Origin: Paenibacillus sp. KS-LC4
GTDB taxonomy: Bacteria > Bacillota > Bacilli > Paenibacillales > Paenibacillaceae
Length of the DNA stretch: 64,000 nucleotides
Assembly (NCBI RefSeq): GCF_036894955.1
Contig: NZ_CP145905.1
Location: 2,498,501 to 2,562,500, forward strand
Direction: 5' to 3'
How positions within the stretch are numbered: the first letter of the stretch is position 1; each line of letters begins with the position of its first letter. A program made the position numbers and the translations under genes. Shown one piece after another: positions 26,172-34,256 of the stretch. Under the pieces are notes generated by a model. That model worked only from the letters and a program-made list of their open reading frames with translations. It ran no database searches and was not told where the DNA came from.

Positions 26172-28057
26172 TGTCAAGCCGGAGCTTGTATGTCATTAAA
26201 CTCGGGAGCAGCACGATTATGCATCATCCCGAAGTGTTCGCCGAGCTTAATGCTTTGGTGCAAAAAGGAAGGAAGGTGCTGCTTGTAGCGGGTGGAGCAG
26301 AAGGCATCCGGCAAAAATACGAGCAGTTGAGCAGGAGCATTCCGGTTCTCACTTTAGCGAATGGAGACGAGGCGCGGTACTGCTCGCCATCGGAAATGCC
26401 GCACATTCGGGCGGCGTATCAGGAGTTTATTTTAGCGAAGGTTCATGCGCAATTAAAAGACTATCAGCTGAGCGTATTCGCCCAAATTGGCGGCGACAAC
26501 GAGGTTGTGCTTGGACAAAAAGCTAAGCCGATCAAAGCGGTCAAGGATGGAAAAATCGTTATCGTTCGCGATTCTCTGTTCGGCTCCTTTACAGGGTGCA
26601 ACGTCGATTTTTTACAGGCTACGCTGCACGTATTCGACGTCGTATGCTTGACTCCGCCTATATATGACCGCGAGCTAGGGGAATACATTAACATTGATGC
26701 GGACATGCTGGCGGCTCATTTGGCAACTGAGCTTGCAGCCGAGCATCTGCGTTTTGTGACAGGCACGGCAGGGCTTTTGCAAAATGTGGATGAACCAGCT
26801 TCTACAATTGCTGACGTCTATTTAGGTGATGAAATTCACTCCATTCAAGGACGAATGAAGCAAAAGGTACGGGCGGCCAATTATGCGATCAGCCAAGGCA
26901 TTTGCGATGTAAGCATAACGGGACCTCATTCGCTGAATCAGCCCGATACGGGTAAAACGTGGTTTTGGAATATGCAGCGTGATGTCAGCGGGACGGATTT
27001 GCTTAGAAAAGCGATTCGGATACCATCCGTATCGGGCGATGAGTCGGAGCTTGCCAGCTACTTGGTGAATGCGGTGCAGCTGCCGGGGGTCAACGGCTTT
27101 GTCGATGAGGCTGGCAATGCCGTGTTTCGCAAAGGAACAGGGCCTAACCAGCTGCTGCTGCTCGGCCATTTGGATACCGTCCCTTATAATTGGCAGGTTA
27201 CCTGCGATGAGGAGCGAATTGCTGGCCGGGGAACGGTCGATGCCAAGGGCAGCCTGCTGAGCTTCATTCACATGCTGTATGCTGCGGAGGTGCCAGAGGA
27301 TGGCTCGCTGCTCGTCATCGGAGCCGTGGAGGAGGAGGTCTCCTCGTCCAAGGGTGCCTTCTATGTAAGGGATCATTACCGGGCGGATGCGGTTATTATC
27401 GGCGAACCGAGCGGGGAGGACAGCTTGACGCTCGGCTACTATGGGCTATACAAGCTAAGCATCTCGATTAGCAAGCCGCAGGAGCATTCCGCTGGCAAGG
27501 ATAGCCTTAGCGTGCTGGATCAGCTGTATACAATTGTTGCGGATATTCGGGAGCAGGTCAGAGGCGTTGATCCGAGCAGCTTATCCTCTCTTATTGATAT
27601 AAAACATAGTAATCACAATGGAATACTTAGTGCTATTGGCCTTTTAAACTTTAGAATTTCCCCGCTTGCGGGCAAGGATTATGCAAAGCAGATCCAGCTG
27701 GATTATGGCGATGGCGTGACAGTTTCCGTGCTGCGTGCCACGCCAGGCTTCGCAAATCCGCGAAACAGCCCCTTAGTGAAAGCCTTTGTACGCAGCTTTG
27801 CGAGCAAGGGAAAAGCCATTCATTATATTAAAAAGCGCGGAACAAGCGATATGAATACGCTGGCCACTACATGGGAAGACGTGCCGATGGTCGCTTACGG
27901 CCCAGGTGATGCAAGCCTCGATCATACGAACGAGGAGCATTTGCTGCTGAGCGAGGTGCATGGAGCAAGAGCGATATTACAGGGCGCTATTGAGGAATGG
28001 TATCGCCTGAAATCGGAGGAGGGTTCCTATGGGTACGCTGGCACAGTCGCCAAGTAA
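26171..28057 (+). CDS. Fused LysZ-like kinase and LysK-like M20 hydrolase
   Basis: Single 628-residue protein with two pathway enzymes. Residues ~1-265 form an amino acid kinase domain (VIKLGSST, then LLVAGGAEGI, then INIDADMLAAHLATELAAEH and a lysine near GRMKQKVRAA), expected to phosphorylate the carrier-bound glutamate. Residues ~270-628 form an M20 metallopeptidase with zinc ligands in GHLDTVP (332-338) and VDAKG (Asp357), catalytic EEE (387-389), GEPSG, and KKRGTSDMNTLA. These match LysK, which cuts the finished amino acid off LysW. In known LysW systems these are separate proteins. No frameshift or stop separates the domains, and the linker is short. ATG at 26171 is favoured by GGAGGGGG 10 bases upstream. 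Confidence 0.88.
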   Translation: MSSRSLYVIKLGSSTIMHHPEVFAELNALVQKGRKVLLVAGGAEGIRQKYEQLSRSIPVLTLANGDEARYCSPSEMPHIRAAYQEFILAKVHAQLKDYQLSVFAQIGGDNEVVLGQKAKPIKAVKDGKIVIVRDSLFGSFTGCNVDFLQATLHVFDVVCLTPPIYDRELGEYINIDADMLAAHLATELAAEHLRFVTGTAGLLQNVDEPASTIADVYLGDEIHSIQGRMKQKVRAANYAISQGICDVSITGPHSLNQPDTGKTWFWNMQRDVSGTDLLRKAIRIPSVSGDESELASYLVNAVQLPGVNGFVDEAGNAVFRKGTGPNQLLLLGHLDTVPYNWQVTCDEERIAGRGTVDAKGSLLSFIHMLYAAEVPEDGSLLVIGAVEEEVSSSKGAFYVRDHYRADAVIIGEPSGEDSLTLGYYGLYKLSISISKPQEHSAGKDSLSVLDQLYTIVADIREQVRGVDPSSLSSLIDIKHSNHNGILSAIGLLNFRISPLAGKDYAKQIQLDYGDGVTVSVLRATPGFANPRNSPLVKAFVRSFASKGKAIHYIKKRGTSDMNTLATTWEDVPMVAYGPGDASLDHTNEEHLLLSEVHGARAILQGAIEEWYRLKSEEGSYGYAGTVAK

Positions 28058-28835
28058 TTCAGCAGGCCTTGAGGAGCTGCTGGCGAAAGCGCAGGCCGCG
28101 CGCAGCTCTATTATTGATATGGCGGCTCGCGAGACGGGCTGCCATATCGGAGGCAGCTTATCCGTCATTGATTTGCTTATTGGCGCTTATGCCAAATTTC
28201 ATCAGGACGCAGACACGGCCATCGTGCTGAGCAAAGGTCATTCCGCAGCGGCATTATATGCAGTGTTGTATCAGTATGGGATTCTATCGGATGATCCTGC
28301 CGCCTCCTACGGCGGAGCGGAATCGCTGTTCACCGGGCATCCCAATCCGAAGCTGCCCGGCATTCCGTTTGCGACAGGCAGTCTCGGGCATGGGGTAGCC
28401 TATGCAGCCGGCTGGGCGCTCGGACAGAAGCTGCGGCGCACGAGCGGGATAGGGATAGCGATAGGCGGCGATGGCGAGCTTCAGGAGGGCTTGTGCTGGG
28501 AAACGGCTCAGCTCGTACAGGCGAAGGGCATAACGAATTTTATTTATGTCGTCGATTGCAACGGAGGACAAAATGATGGCCTGCTAGCCGATATTTCGCC
28601 GTTGCCGAATTTGCGAGAGCGATTTGTTGCGTTTGGCTTTCAGGTCAAGGAGATCGACGGGCATGATCTGGAGCAAATTATTGCAGCGCTGGAGCCGGAT
28701 GGGGAGAAGCCGCTGGCGATTTTGGCCCATACGGTGAAGGGCAAGGGTGTTGCTGCCATTGAAGGCAATCCACACGCCCACTATGCCAAAATTTCCGAGA
28801 AAATAGCGCTGAAATGGAAGAGGGGCTTGCAATGA
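28029..28835 (+). CDS. Transketolase, N-terminal (ThDP-binding) subunit
   Basis: Thiamine diphosphate subunit of a split transketolase, 268 residues. The ThDP motif GGDGELQEGLCWE is followed about 25 residues later by the Asn of VVDCNGGQ, LSKGHSAAALYAVL and TGSLGHGVAYAAG carry cofactor-binding His residues, and HAHY lies at the end. It needs the C-terminal subunit encoded next to form an active site. In a carrier-protein pathway it would transfer a two-carbon ketol unit to the bound semialdehyde. AGGAGG precedes the ATG by 6 bases; the start lies 29 bases inside the preceding gene. Confidence 0.9.
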   Translation: MGTLAQSPSNSAGLEELLAKAQAARSSIIDMAARETGCHIGGSLSVIDLLIGAYAKFHQDADTAIVLSKGHSAAALYAVLYQYGILSDDPAASYGGAESLFTGHPNPKLPGIPFATGSLGHGVAYAAGWALGQKLRRTSGIGIAIGGDGELQEGLCWETAQLVQAKGITNFIYVVDCNGGQNDGLLADISPLPNLRERFVAFGFQVKEIDGHDLEQIIAALEPDGEKPLAILAHTVKGKGVAAIEGNPHAHYAKISEKIALKWKRGLQ

Positions 28836-29767
28836 GCAGCTTAGCAGCAAGAGAGGCCTACAAGGATGAACTAACGAAGCTGGCAGCGGATCATACGAAT
28901 ATTATTTGCCTTGAGGCAGACTTGGGCGGAAAAGAGCATCCTTTTCAGCAAAGCTATCCGGATCGTTTTTTTAATTTAGGCATTGCAGAGCTCGCCAGTG
29001 TAGACATTGCCGCGGGGCTGTCGAAGGCCGGCTTCGTCCCTTTTTTCTCAACCTTTGCATCATTTGCCGCCTTGCGGGCGGCGGAGAGTGTGAAGCTGGC
29101 GCTAGGCTATATGGGCGAAAATATTAAAATCGTCGCGGCCTATGGCGGGGTATCAGGCGGCTGGTTCGGAACGACGCATCATTGTCTGGAGGACATCGCG
29201 GTTATCCAGTCGTTCCAGAACATTCGCATCGCTTGTCCGCATGGGGAAGCGGAGACGAGGCGGGTTGTACAGGAGGCCGCAGCGTCGAGCGAGCCCTACT
29301 ACATTCGTCTGGCGCGCAATGACAAGTTTGACAGCCTCGCCCGTGATGAACAGGGAAGCTGCCGCGAGCTGCTGTTCGAAGGGACTGTCCGCAGCGATGC
29401 GCCGCTGTGCTTGGTGTCGATTGGCGAGCAGGCTACTGAATTGTGCAGCCGGATCTATCAGGAGAACGCGCTGGTCAATCATGCGCACCTTTGCTATGTA
29501 GACCGCGACAGCCTGAAGCGATATAAAGCAGAGCTGCAAGCGGCAGCGGAAACGTTTCTCGTCGTCGAAGAGCATCGGGCGGCTGGCGGCACAGCGTCGA
29601 GTCTGTCTCTGCTGCTGCCGGAGAGCCGAGTTTACTCTCATGATTGCGGCGAGGAATGGCCCATCTATGGCGGCAGCCATGCAGACGTGCTGCATTATTT
29701 AGGCTTTGGCTATGAAGCGCTGACAAGGCAGATTGCAGAGCTCGGAGGAAATAGCGATGATATTTAG
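28832..29767 (+). CDS. Transketolase, C-terminal (pyrimidine-binding) subunit
   Basis: Second half of the split transketolase, 311 residues. It carries the catalytic Glu in FFNLGIAELASVDIAAGL and the phenylalanine-rich FFSTFASFAALRA loop that binds the ThDP pyrimidine ring. GWFGTTHHCLEDIAVI contains the paired His residues used in transketolases. The C-terminal ~110 residues form the third domain (GSCRELLFEG to VVEEHRAAGG). ATG at 28832 overlaps the TGA of the N-terminal subunit; an ATG at 28814 is less likely. A split enzyme is also seen in dedicated secondary-metabolism transketolases. The donor ketose cannot be predicted. Confidence 0.9.
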   Translation: MSSLAAREAYKDELTKLAADHTNIICLEADLGGKEHPFQQSYPDRFFNLGIAELASVDIAAGLSKAGFVPFFSTFASFAALRAAESVKLALGYMGENIKIVAAYGGVSGGWFGTTHHCLEDIAVIQSFQNIRIACPHGEAETRRVVQEAAASSEPYYIRLARNDKFDSLARDEQGSCRELLFEGTVRSDAPLCLVSIGEQATELCSRIYQENALVNHAHLCYVDRDSLKRYKAELQAAAETFLVVEEHRAAGGTASSLSLLLPESRVYSHDCGEEWPIYGGSHADVLHYLGFGYEALTRQIAELGGNSDDI

Positions 29768-30977
29768 CGTGCTGCGGCCAGCAAAATTCCGTTATTTTTT
29801 TCTCTCGGACATCATTTCCGGCTTTGGAGTAGGGATGAGCACCATTGGCGCCAACTGGTTTCTAATGGATCAGACGGGCTCGATTAGCGCCATTGGCTTT
29901 ATGCTGGCTCTCAATGTCATTGCGGGCTTCCTGATCTCGCCGTTTGTCGGCAGCTTGACTGACAAGTTTAACCGCAAGGCGATCATTCAGTGGACGTATT
30001 TTATTCGTGCGGCAGCGGTGCTGGCTATTATGGGCTTGTTCTTATGGACCGGCTTCCATATTGAATATTTATATTTGTTTACAATCGTGAATGGCATGGG
30101 CTGGACGATCTATATGTCGGCCTCCCGCAGTCTGGTGCAGGAGCTGCTGCCCGAGAAGGACTTGATTAAGGGCAATTCCTTAGTTGAGATCAGCCTGCAG
30201 GTGGGGATGTTTATGGCGGGAGCAGCCTCGGGCGTACTGTATAAATATTCGGGCTTCGAAGTCATTCTGCTCATTAATGCGCTTGTGTTCATTATAAGCA
30301 GCCTGCTGCTGTACCGGGTCAGCTATGAGGCGATTGCGGTTGAAAATAAAAAAGAACCGTTTGTATCCAGCTTTAAAAATGGACTCAGCTATTTGGCGGA
30401 GCGCCCGTTTATTTTTTTCCTCGGCGTAATTGCCATTATTCCATTAGTATCCACGATGATTTATAATGTCGTGCTGCCAGGCTATGTCAGCGATGCGGTG
30501 AAGGGCGACTCGGTCGTATTCGGCTTGTCGGATATGTTTTATGGCGTTGGCGGGCTAATATCCGGCTTTATTGCCGCTCCGCTTGCTGCGAAATTATCAA
30601 AAAATACGACGATTGCTTTATTTTTCGCTGTAGCTGTCGGTGTCTTGCTCGCCATCGCCTTTAACACATTTGCGCTTGTCCTATATTTGGGCAGTGTGCT
30701 TATTGGACTCAGCAATTCCTCGCTGCGAATCGTCATGACGACGACGCTGATGGAAACGGTATCGAAATCCTACATGGGCCGCGCCATGTCGGTATGGATG
30801 GCGATCTCGCTGCTGCTTCAGACGGTGTCTGCGTCGGCGCTGGGCTTGCTTATCGACCATTATTCCGCAGCCGCAGGCTTTCTCTGTATGAGTGGGCTGA
30901 TGCTCGTCGGGCTGATTTTGCACCGAATGCTTGTAGCTAGCAGCGGCGTGAAGGCGAAAAAAACGCTGGAGGTATAA
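29757..30977 (+). CDS. Major facilitator superfamily transporter, probable product exporter
   Basis: Twelve-helix transporter of 406 residues, resembling EntS-type or macrolide-type MFS exporters. SLTDKFNRKAIIQW, after about 55 residues, is the loop 2-3 motif, and the mid-protein cytoplasmic loop is around VENKKEPFVSSFKNG. ATG at 29757 is used because GGAGGA precedes it by 7 bases; it overlaps the preceding gene by 11. Its place at the end of the biosynthesis genes suggests export of, or immunity to, the product. Import is possible but less common for this family in such clusters. Confidence 0.87.
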   Translation: MIFSVLRPAKFRYFFLSDIISGFGVGMSTIGANWFLMDQTGSISAIGFMLALNVIAGFLISPFVGSLTDKFNRKAIIQWTYFIRAAAVLAIMGLFLWTGFHIEYLYLFTIVNGMGWTIYMSASRSLVQELLPEKDLIKGNSLVEISLQVGMFMAGAASGVLYKYSGFEVILLINALVFIISSLLLYRVSYEAIAVENKKEPFVSSFKNGLSYLAERPFIFFLGVIAIIPLVSTMIYNVVLPGYVSDAVKGDSVVFGLSDMFYGVGGLISGFIAAPLAAKLSKNTTIALFFAVAVGVLLAIAFNTFALVLYLGSVLIGLSNSSLRIVMTTTLMETVSKSYMGRAMSVWMAISLLLQTVSASALGLLIDHYSAAAGFLCMSGLMLVGLILHRMLVASSGVKAKKTLEV

Positions 30978-31010
30978 ATTCATTATTCTATCAACTAAAG
31001 GAGAATGGCT

Positions 31011-32246
31011 ATGACCGAACCTAAAATCGTCGCTTTTGTGGAGCCTAGCTTCTACGGAGTGAGCTTTGCAAGAGCGGCCTTTCAGCAGGGCTGCAAAGTA
31101 ATTTCGATTGTATCCTCTGTGGATAACCCTCGCTTATACGGCTATGAAGGCATCTATCACGATTTAATAGTTGCAGATATTCGAGATGAGGAGTCTGTAT
31201 ATGGGGCGATTCGCAGCTCAGCGTATTTCGGCAAGCTGGATGCTTTAATTCCGGCGACCGACTATGCCTCGCACTTGACGGCAAAGGTCGCAGAGCGGCT
31301 GGGACTTAGAAGCGTGCCGTATGAGGCGGCGTTGAAATCAAGAAATAAAGATTTGGCCCGCGAAGCCTATGAGGCCTTTGGGGTGCCCAGCGCCAAATAC
31401 AGGAAGGTGAGAACCTATGAGGAAGCGGAGGCTGCGGCTCGTGAAATTGGCTATCCAATCGTACTTAAGCCGACCAATTGTGCAAGCAGCCAAAATGTCT
31501 ATTTTATTTCCGGGCAGGATGAGCTAAAGGCTGCGATGGCAATCATCTCTGATTTTAAAGTGACGTATATGGATTTCAAAGTGAGAGAGGAATATTTGGT
31601 TGAAGAATATTTGGAGGGTCAGGAGTTCAGCGTGGAAATTTTTCTTGAAAATAGCGAGCCAGCCTTTGCGGTCGTGACCGAAAAAATAACGTCGCCGCTG
31701 CCTTATTTCGTCGAGGTTGCGCATACGCTGCCGACCTCCGTGCATACGGATAAGCAAGCGGAAATTATTGAAACGGCGGTAAGCGCACTGCGAGCCATTG
31801 GCATTACGGATGGTCCTAGCCATGTGGAGGTGAAGCTTTCGGAGCAGGGTCCGCGAATTATCGAGGTGAACGGCAGACCGGGCGGCGATAATATTTCCTC
31901 CGATTTGCTCGTTCAGGCGCTGGGCGTTGATTTCTTTGAAGCGACCGTCCACTATTATTTAGCCGAGCCGGTAAACGTTCATGCAAGCCGCAGCCGGGCA
32001 GCGGCCATTGCCTATTTGCTGGCTGAGAAGGACGGCATCGTAGCGTCCGTGGAAGGGCTTGAGCATTTGCAGACAGGAGAAGCGGTCGTTCGTTCACATA
32101 TTTCCGTGCGGCAGGGGGATCAAATTTCCGTAGCCAAAAGCTCGGATGACAGGCTCGGCTATGTCATTACCGTAGCCGACACGCCGCAGGAGGCGAAGCA
32201 GGCCGCGCTTGAATTAATAAACAAGGTGGAGCTTGTCTATCAATAA
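31011..32246 (+). CDS. ATP-grasp ligase (L-amino acid ligase / carboxylate-amine ligase type)
   Basis: Second ATP-grasp enzyme in the operon, 411 residues, with the order seen in L-amino acid ligases: a pre-ATP-grasp domain, then KSRNKDLAREAYEAFGVPSA, GYPIVLKPTNCASSQNV (ATP loop), EEYLVEEYLEGQEFSVEI, and IIEVNGRPGGDNISSDLL (metal-binding Glu/Asn and Arg). These enzymes couple a carboxylate to an amine via an acyl phosphate. Here it could attach another amino acid to the released diamino acid to make a dipeptide. ATG at 31011 is supported by AAAGGAG 7 bases before it. No NRPS or adenylation domain is present, so this is the only candidate condensing enzyme. Confidence 0.86.
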   Translation: MTEPKIVAFVEPSFYGVSFARAAFQQGCKVISIVSSVDNPRLYGYEGIYHDLIVADIRDEESVYGAIRSSAYFGKLDALIPATDYASHLTAKVAERLGLRSVPYEAALKSRNKDLAREAYEAFGVPSAKYRKVRTYEEAEAAAREIGYPIVLKPTNCASSQNVYFISGQDELKAAMAIISDFKVTYMDFKVREEYLVEEYLEGQEFSVEIFLENSEPAFAVVTEKITSPLPYFVEVAHTLPTSVHTDKQAEIIETAVSALRAIGITDGPSHVEVKLSEQGPRIIEVNGRPGGDNISSDLLVQALGVDFFEATVHYYLAEPVNVHASRSRAAAIAYLLAEKDGIVASVEGLEHLQTGEAVVRSHISVRQGDQISVAKSSDDRLGYVITVADTPQEAKQAALELINKVELVYQ

Positions 32247-32309
32247 GCTAGGTATCAGTAAGCTAGGCGGGCCAGCTATATCCAATAGACACAGGAGGAC
32301 GACAAGCAG

Positions 32310-32861
32310 ATGACGAACATTCTGATTGTTAACGGACATGATTATTATGACAGAGCGCAAGGGAAGCTGACCCAGACACTCGTTGCAGCGGCAGTTTCAC
32401 AGCTTTCGAAGCAGCATGTCGTTCAGACAACGACGGTTGCTGATGGCTATGAGGTCGAGCAGGAAATTCAAAAATTTCAATGGGCAGACGTTATTATTTT
32501 TCAGACGCCTATTTATTGGTTCAGTATAACAGGGCTGCTCAAAAAATATATCGACGACATTTACCTGCCGAATATTTTCTTTGGCAAAGCGAAGGAGTTT
32601 GGGCGCGGCGGCCTGTTCACTGATAAGAAGTATATGCTGTCGCTCACATGGGGGGCGTCCGCTGCTGCGTTTTCCGATCCAGCGAACTTTCTGGAAGGGA
32701 AAAGCGAGGATGAGGTGCTGTTCAGCGTACATAAAACTCAACAATATTGCGGGCTGAAGCGGCTGCCTACCTTCTCGCTTTACTCTTCCATGCGCGAGCC
32801 AGATGTGGAAGATGGCTTAGCGAGGCTTGAGATTCATTTGAAAAAGACGTTCGAGCTTTGA
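32310..32861 (+). CDS. Flavodoxin-fold NAD(P)H dehydrogenase (MdaB-like)
   Basis: Flavin-dependent oxidoreductase of 183 residues in the NQO/MdaB family. The FMN/FAD phosphate loop begins NILIVNGHDYY, IIFQTPIYWFSITGLLKKY is the conserved MdaB segment, and LSLTWGASAAAF lines the flavin site. It may reduce quinones or nitro groups, act as a tailoring enzyme or protect the host; the data do not separate these. It is 63 bases after the ATP-grasp gene on the same strand, a larger gap than inside the operon, so its membership of the cluster is likely but less certain. AGGAGG is 11 bases before the ATG. Confidence 0.8.
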   Translation: MTNILIVNGHDYYDRAQGKLTQTLVAAAVSQLSKQHVVQTTTVADGYEVEQEIQKFQWADVIIFQTPIYWFSITGLLKKYIDDIYLPNIFFGKAKEFGRGGLFTDKKYMLSLTWGASAAAFSDPANFLEGKSEDEVLFSVHKTQQYCGLKRLPTFSLYSSMREPDVEDGLARLEIHLKKTFEL

Positions 32862-32878
32862 TGAATGGAGGAGAGAGG

Positions 32879-32932
32879 GTGAGGAGAGAGGGCTTCGATA
32901 GCTTGTTTGAAAGCATGGTCGAAGCTCCTCAC
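32879..32932. terminator. Hairpin closing the LysW cluster
   Basis: GTGAGGA (32879-32885) and GCTTCGA (32892-32898) pair with TCGAAGC (32919-32925) and TCCTCAC (32926-32932), with a 6-base bulge on the left arm. It lies in the 113-base gap between the oxidoreductase gene and convergent acuC. It lacks a clean T tract, so its use as a terminator is uncertain. Confidence 0.45.
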
Positions 32933-32974
32933 GCCGCATTATTTCCTTGCCGTCCTGCTTTCGGCGAGAGCCGC

Positions 32975-34213
32975 TTATAAATCCTGGATCGCGATTTCGC
33001 AAATTGTACGATTTTTGGCTTCAATTTCACTGCGGCGGGGAATAGGCGGAATTTGCGCCAAATCGTCCAGCCACCATTGGGGCAGCTCACTCGGGCTGCT
33101 TTTTTGCCATTTGTCGAGCCATTGCTGCGGCAGGCGCAGCTTGCTCTCAAGAGGGCGTTTCACTTCTTCAAGCGCTTCTGCCTCTAGTTCTGCTGTAGTT
33201 TTGCCTATAAGCTCGGCTGCAATTGGATGATCGATCATCGTCAGCCATACGAGAGCCCATGCACGCGGAACGACGCGCCATAGATCGTAGCCGCCACCGC
33301 CCAGAGCGACCCATTTGCCGCCCGTATAGGTATGCGCAAGCTCGTGAATGATAGCGGGCATTTCACTATAAATGCGCATGCTGCAATGAATATGCGACAG
33401 CGGATCATAGGCGTGAGCGTCGCAGCCATGCTGGCTAATAATAATATCAGGCTTGAAGGCGGCTGTGACCTGCGAAATGGAGGTGCGGAAGCATTCCAGC
33501 CAGGAATCGTCCTCCGTATAAGGCTCCATAGGCAGATTGAAGCAGGTGCCAACGCCCGCATCGGTTCCTTTTTCATACACATAGCCGGTGCCTGGGAAAA
33601 GAAACTTGCCCGTCTCATGGATGGAGTAGGTGCATACATCGGGATCATTGTAAAAAATCCACTGCACCCCGTCGCCATGATGGACATCGGTGTCAATATA
33701 AAGCACCCTCGCGTTGTACGTTTCCCGCAAATGCTTAATGGCTACAGCTGCGTCATTATAGACACAGAAGCCGGAACCGCGCTCTGGAAAAGCATGATGC
33801 AGCCCGCCTGCCATATGATAAGCATGCAGCGTTTGTCCGCTCATCACCAGCTCCGCCGCTTCTACGGAGCCTGCAACGATAGCTGCCGCTGCCTCATGCA
33901 TGCCAGGGAAGAAAGGCGTATCCTCCGTATTAAGTCCAAATTGCCCGGAGCTGTCCTGCTCTTCCGGTGCAGGCGCCAGTGAGCTGAGCTGCCTAACGGC
34001 TTCTATGTAGTCCTCGCGATGCGCCAGCGCGAGCATTTGGCTGCTTGCTTGGCGGCTGGTCTCATGCCATTGCTCCTCGGGGAGCGCGCCCAGTGTTTGA
34101 AGCAGATCGACCGTAAGCGTCAGCCTGATCGGATTGAAAGGATGCTCCTCGCCAAATTTATAAAGCGAGCAGTCTGGCTGATGCACAAAAATAGCATTTG
34201 ACGGCACAATCAT
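32975..34213 (-). CDS. acuC: Acetoin utilization protein AcuC (histone deacetylase family)
   Basis: Zinc-dependent protein deacetylase of the HDAC superfamily, 412 residues. In Bacillus, AcuC removes the acetyl group that AcuA puts on the acetyl-CoA synthetase active-site lysine, reactivating it. YIDTDVHHGDGVQWIFY carries the metal-binding Asp and His residues, TGYVYEKGTDAG and QHGCDAHAYDPLSHI carry the second Asp and charge-relay elements, and ALGGGGYDLWRVV ends the active site. It follows acuA with a 43-base gap. The CBS-domain gene acuB that separates acuA and acuC in Bacillus is absent. Confidence 0.93.
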   Translation of the reverse strand: MIVPSNAIFVHQPDCSLYKFGEEHPFNPIRLTLTVDLLQTLGALPEEQWHETSRQASSQMLALAHREDYIEAVRQLSSLAPAPEEQDSSGQFGLNTEDTPFFPGMHEAAAAIVAGSVEAAELVMSGQTLHAYHMAGGLHHAFPERGSGFCVYNDAAVAIKHLRETYNARVLYIDTDVHHGDGVQWIFYNDPDVCTYSIHETGKFLFPGTGYVYEKGTDAGVGTCFNLPMEPYTEDDSWLECFRTSISQVTAAFKPDIIISQHGCDAHAYDPLSHIHCSMRIYSEMPAIIHELAHTYTGGKWVALGGGGYDLWRVVPRAWALVWLTMIDHPIAAELIGKTTAELEAEALEEVKRPLESKLRLPQQWLDKWQKSSPSELPQWWLDDLAQIPPIPRRSEIEAKNRTICEIAIQDL

Positions 34214-34256
34214 AAACGAATCACGTCCTCCTCCGGCCCATTACGCCGCTCTATCC

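Noticed and set aside
21961..28057. LysW genes as a standard lysine or arginine pathway
   Set aside because: No homoaconitase, homocitrate synthase or class III LysJ-type aminotransferase is present, and transketolase, StrS-type aminotransferase and an exporter are; secondary metabolism fits better.
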